9,350 nt of DNA, taken from positions 1-9,350 of the forward strand of contig PSRN01000150.1 in NCBI GenBank assembly GCA_003176075.1, in the 5' to 3' direction. This document shows positions 6,022-9,350 of this stretch, piece by piece. The stretch is from Bdellovibrio sp. GTDB lineage: Bacteria; Bdellovibrionota; Bdellovibrionia; Bdellovibrionales; Bdellovibrionaceae. The notes under the pieces were generated by a model. The model saw nothing but the letters and a program-made list of their open reading frames with translations. It made no database searches and was not told the origin of the DNA. The number at the start of each line of letters is the position of its first letter. Position 1 is the first letter of the stretch. The translations under genes and the position numbers were made by a program.

Positions 6022-9000
6022 TTGAAAAATAATCTTGAAACAATCATTGGGACAATCAGCAGAGCATTCCTGGTCTTCGTCACCATCATCTTTACTAACC
6101 TTGCTTTTCTTGCCGCGGGCGGGGAGGTTCTGGCCTTTGACGGCAAGGTCATTGTGGATGTCCCGCCCGAAGTCACGGATGGAATGCCGCCCGAAACTCG
6201 CAAGAACCTGGACTCGATCATTCAATATCTGAAAACCCGAATCGGCGGCCTCGCTAAGAAGATTGAATCCGTACCGATTGATATTCCATCCAGTGCGATG
6301 CCTCCCAACGTAGAAGTGATCAAGATTGATGAAGTCTGGCCGCCGAAGAGTGATTTACCCGCCCCTAACCCGGACGCCGGCAAACCCTTGACCCCCGAAC
6401 AAATGAGATCCATTCGCACAACCTCTCTATTCAAAGTCCCGGCTGGAGACGGCAAATTTGCTGTTTGGCAAGTCAATATGTGGTTCAGGGGTTCAGATAC
6501 TGTCTATATCTCGTGGCGACAGGGCCAGGATCGCAGCAACCTAATCCTGGATGTCGAACTGCCGGAAGCACTTTATAGCGACGGTACTTATGGCGACAAT
6601 CTCTTGCAATATGAAATCGGTAAAAAGAATTTTAAGAAAGCCGCGACGGAACTATTCGGAATTCTCGTTGGACTACGCGAAGTGATGCCGGTCTATTCAG
6701 CCGCTCAAATCGACAAGATGATAACGAATTTGCGGCAAGAAGCTGTGCGGGAAGCGGCGAAAGCAGCTGGTCAAGTTGCGCCGGAGGATAAACTTGACGA
6801 TGCTGTCTTGACTCGCGTGAAAAACATTGAGGATGAGGCCAGGCAGCAATGGTATCAACAACAAAAACCAGTGGCCCAGCGCCTGATTGCCGAGGGTAAG
6901 CAAAAGAATTTGCATGATAATGAACTTTTCAATTTCGTGCGAAATTCCGGCACTCGTTATGCGCAAGAGATTTTGTTCACAATTTTAGAGAAGGACCCGG
7001 AACTCGAAAAAATCAAACCCGGAATGGGAGGAAAGCTGGCTCGTCAGGGACGGGCATTGCGGATCCTGGCGGAGGCGGAGGCTGAATTTTCGACACGAGT
7101 CACGAGCCAGCGCCAAGTTGTCATTGCCGAGGCCACGAAAAATCGCCAGCAGGGGTACTCGAGCTGGAGCCCTGAAAATTGGAATCAAACCGAGATTAAC
7201 AACCGAGCGGACACCTTCGCCACCCAGTACTACCGCGACAATGTTTGGGCATTTTACACCGAAACCATCAACAAGATACGGACCGATGGTTTCCCCGAAG
7301 AAGCCGATCGGATTGCCCAGCAAGTGCATTGGCTAAAGACCAATTTAGCCACCGAAGTGGAAAAGCTGCAGAAATTTGAGAAGCCTGCGGGCCAAATCCA
7401 GTTCAATAACACCGCTTGGTTCTCAAACAATTGGAAAGTCGAAGTCGGCGGTAATGGATACGCAAACATTGAAAAGACGTATCCGTCCGTCGTGAAGACC
7501 AAGAAAACGGGTTGGCGTTTTAGTCTTTTGTGGAATCGCATGTACAACCACGCCAATGAAGTTTTGCACGCCTTTTGGTCTGATTGGATGTGGAATGGGC
7601 CTGTGGGACTGCGCAGTTGGAATAGTGATCCCTTTCCCTCGTCCTACAAAGTTGCGAAAAATCAGGACGGATCCATTCGCACTGACGACAAGAACCGTCC
7701 TGTCTTTGAAGGTACTGACCTTCAAAGCACGATTTGGAGCCGAGTCGGGGACATTCGGAAAGAGGGTGCCGATGAGATGGAGCGTTTTGAGGCTGACAAG
7801 GAACTGAGTGGCCTTCTAGGCGAATGGGAAAAGCCGGTTGAACGCCCATTTGCTTATTTATGGGATATAACGGGAAAGAGATATGTCGCCCCCTTTCTGA
7901 TGGTGGGCGCTCAGGCGGTGGCGACTTTCATCAGCGGTGTGGTTACACTGGGTGCGACAGTGACGACCCCCCTATGGGCGCCAGCGACATCAACTCTCGT
8001 TTCACTCAAGGACGCCTTGTTCTACGACTCTTTGGGCTCCACCGGATATGCGAGCGAGTGGGAGTACGGGAAATATATTTCGAACGATTGGAAGGAATTT
8101 GCGCTTTTCAAACAACTTGGCTTCGCTATTGGCGGCGCCGGTGAGGCCATTCTGTCAGCTCCGTGGCATGGTCTTAGACATGCGGCCAATAACACATTTG
8201 ACGGCGCAAGGTGGCTGGCGAGCTCGGCCTGGTACGGAGCAGGCCGTGGCATCTGCTCGTCTTGGGATTACGTGGTTTATCATACATTGATCACTTTGGA
8301 TCCCAGGGTGCCGTACGCGGAACGTGAATGGCTGATCAGTAAATGGTTCGGTTACACCCAAGTCTCTGGCCCAGGGGTTGATCAAAAGCACTTTTTCAGA
8401 ATCAACTCCGGATTGGCGCTTTACGTTTATCTTTCATCGCTTGAAAAGATAGAGTTGGAAGAGGCCTCAGGCCGCATTCAAAAGGCCATTCTAGCTCCCT
8501 ACGAACAAGCGATTGAAACTGTAAAACCCATTTATGAACTCCTTGGGTTAAGCGGCGATGAAAAGAGCCCGTTTCTGTCTGCCGCCGACGAGGCGCGTCG
8601 CGTCCAGCTCGGTAAGCTGAATAAGACTGTTTATGCCCGCCAACGGACTTTGTCAGAGTCTCTCCCGAGAGCGGTCTATTACTCTTCAACTTTCAACCTG
8701 ATCAAAATGACGGAGGATCAACTGCAAGAGACCCTGTCGAAGGCAACCGCTTTGTCAGAGCAAGTTCTTTCCGCTTACGTCTTGGCGGATGCGAAGGATG
8801 CGGCCAAGTTTTGGAAGCGATATAAGATCGATGAGAACGATCAAAACCGCTTCCAGAAGTTTGCGACGCGCCAGCTTGCGGAGGTTTTTGGGCAGCCTGT
8901 TTTGGTTCCGTTTGGCGGTGACGATACCAACTACATCATCGACGTTCGAAATCCGTCCTTGGAAGAAATCGCGCTCGGTATTGCCAATGGCCGTTTACCT

Positions 9001-9192
9001 GTGAACTACGTCCACGTGAACGTGCCGGTCAATCCAGCTGCACAAGAAGAGCAAAACGTCGATCGACGAGAGGATCCGGATTCTTACCGGGGAGAGTTTG
9101 ATGCTCCTTCCATTAATACTTTCAAGCTGAACCAGCCAAACTGGCTTATCGATCCTCCGAAGCCGCCTAAAATGGGAGACCACGAGAGATAA
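6022..9192 (+). CDS. Very large exported, tryptophan-rich protein of unknown family (1056 aa)
   Basis: I recognise no domain. The start is TTG 6022, with GAGG 8 nt upstream. The N-terminus is a signal peptide: Lys2, Arg14, a hydrophobic core (about 15-32, AFLVFVTIIFTNLAFLAA) and a likely cut after VLA (residue 38). Residues 39-130 are Pro-rich and polar. Residues about 227-300 are charged and helical, possibly coiled-coil (Gln, Glu, Lys, Ala rich). Tryptophan is abundant (31 by my count), with a cluster at 498-533 including W519, W522 and W524. Two hydrophobic stretches lie mid-protein: 622-662 (Val/Thr/Ala/Gly-rich, long enough for a membrane hairpin) and a weaker one at 697-715. The last 80 residues are acidic and proline-rich. 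I saw a single cysteine (in GRGICSSW). It follows the adaptor by 114 bp on the same strand, in the place where a pump gene normally stands. It may be a periplasmic or outer-membrane part of, or cargo for, the TolC-adaptor system; this is inference only. Confidence 0.88.
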   Translation: MKNNLETIIGTISRAFLVFVTIIFTNLAFLAAGGEVLAFDGKVIVDVPPEVTDGMPPETRKNLDSIIQYLKTRIGGLAKKIESVPIDIPSSAMPPNVEVIKIDEVWPPKSDLPAPNPDAGKPLTPEQMRSIRTTSLFKVPAGDGKFAVWQVNMWFRGSDTVYISWRQGQDRSNLILDVELPEALYSDGTYGDNLLQYEIGKKNFKKAATELFGILVGLREVMPVYSAAQIDKMITNLRQEAVREAAKAAGQVAPEDKLDDAVLTRVKNIEDEARQQWYQQQKPVAQRLIAEGKQKNLHDNELFNFVRNSGTRYAQEILFTILEKDPELEKIKPGMGGKLARQGRALRILAEAEAEFSTRVTSQRQVVIAEATKNRQQGYSSWSPENWNQTEINNRADTFATQYYRDNVWAFYTETINKIRTDGFPEEADRIAQQVHWLKTNLATEVEKLQKFEKPAGQIQFNNTAWFSNNWKVEVGGNGYANIEKTYPSVVKTKKTGWRFSLLWNRMYNHANEVLHAFWSDWMWNGPVGLRSWNSDPFPSSYKVAKNQDGSIRTDDKNRPVFEGTDLQSTIWSRVGDIRKEGADEMERFEADKELSGLLGEWEKPVERPFAYLWDITGKRYVAPFLMVGAQAVATFISGVVTLGATVTTPLWAPATSTLVSLKDALFYDSLGSTGYASEWEYGKYISNDWKEFALFKQLGFAIGGAGEAILSAPWHGLRHAANNTFDGARWLASSAWYGAGRGICSSWDYVVYHTLITLDPRVPYAEREWLISKWFGYTQVSGPGVDQKHFFRINSGLALYVYLSSLEKIELEEASGRIQKAILAPYEQAIETVKPIYELLGLSGDEKSPFLSAADEARRVQLGKLNKTVYARQRTLSESLPRAVYYSSTFNLIKMTEDQLQETLSKATALSEQVLSAYVLADAKDAAKFWKRYKIDENDQNRFQKFATRQLAEVFGQPVLVPFGGDDTNYIIDVRNPSLEEIALGIANGRLPVNYVHVNVPVNPAAQEEQNVDRREDPDSYRGEFDAPSINTFKLNQPNWLIDPPKPPKMGDHER

Positions 9193-9231
9193 ATTTACGA
9201 ACAGTGGCGGAGCAAACTGGCGTTCCTTGTG

Positions 9232-9291
9232 AAACACCCGTGGCACTGCGGAGGTACCGAAGGTACCGACTTGGTCCTTCGCCGCCCACGC
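9232..9291 (-). repeat. 60-bp dispersed repeat, copy B (inverted relative to copy A)
   Basis: Copy B begins 39 bp after the stop of the large exported protein and is the reverse complement of copy A with two mismatches. The hairpin core GGTACC-GAA-GGTACC lies at 9253-9267. No transposase and no target-site duplication can be seen beside either copy. The remaining sequence to the window end (9292-9350) shows nothing else I can name. Confidence 0.9.
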
Positions 9292-9350
9292 CGCCGATTC
9301 ATCTTCATCCACGATGTTGTCCGTTGGTATAGCGCATAAACCCAAGTCGC

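Noticed and set aside
5936..9198. GATAAATTTAC occurring at 5936-5946 and 9188-9198
   Set aside because: An 11-bp match between two places is expected several times by chance in a window of this size.
4876..9291. The inverted 60-bp repeats as ends of a transposon
   Set aside because: No transposase or integrase lies between them and no flanking target duplication is visible. The genes inside read as part of the adjoining operon.
8995..9345. 116-codon minus-strand frame at the window end
   Set aside because: It overlaps the end of the large exported protein in antisense, has a TTG start without a ribosome site, and runs through repeat copy B.

Overview
The window looks like chromosomal DNA from a Gram-negative bacterium of moderate GC content. 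It has a TolC-type outer-membrane channel, a periplasmic adaptor protein, several Sec-type signal peptides and strong GGAGG ribosome-binding sites, with frequent GTG and TTG starts. The general style (many exported orphan proteins, a small ECF sigma factor beside a one-pass membrane protein, a short-hairpin adaptor) recalls Bdellovibrio-like bacteria (Bdellovibrionota). That placement is an impression from gene style, not a demonstrated relationship. No rRNA, tRNA, CRISPR array, transposase or phage gene is visible.

Left half (1-3170), minus strand. In transcription order: an exported protein with four cysteines (3170-2382), an ECF sigma factor (2323-1829), a 100-aa single-pass membrane protein whose start overlaps the sigma stop by 8 bp (1836-1534), and an exported orphan protein (1506-640). 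After a 234-bp gap with a T-run that may be a weak terminator comes a small exported protein (405-19). The first four genes look like one transcription unit: a sigma factor, a likely membrane-bound regulator and two secreted proteins. This is the usual arrangement of an envelope-sensing regulatory cassette.

Divergent control region (3171-3533). It holds a good sigma-70-like promoter for the minus unit, a weaker promoter candidate with a small inverted repeat for the plus unit, and a four-copy 9-bp tandem repeat. The tandem repeat lies inside a doubtful 48-codon ORF whose stop overlaps the start of the tolC-like gene.

Right half (3534-9192), plus strand. A TolC-family outer-membrane protein (3534-4871) is followed by a MacA/HlyD-type adaptor (4951-5907) and then by a very large exported, tryptophan-rich protein of unknown family (6022-9192). 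The inner-membrane pump (MacB-like ABC or RND) that normally follows such a pair is absent from the window, and the large orphan occupies its place.

The clearest structure beyond the genes is a 60-bp repeat with 58 of 60 positions identical. It is present once between the tolC-like and adaptor genes (4876-4935) and once, inverted, after the large orphan (9232-9291). The two copies exactly bracket the adaptor and orphan genes. Each contains a perfect GGTACC-centred hairpin. It is probably a dispersed intergenic element, and the pair could recombine to invert the segment between them.
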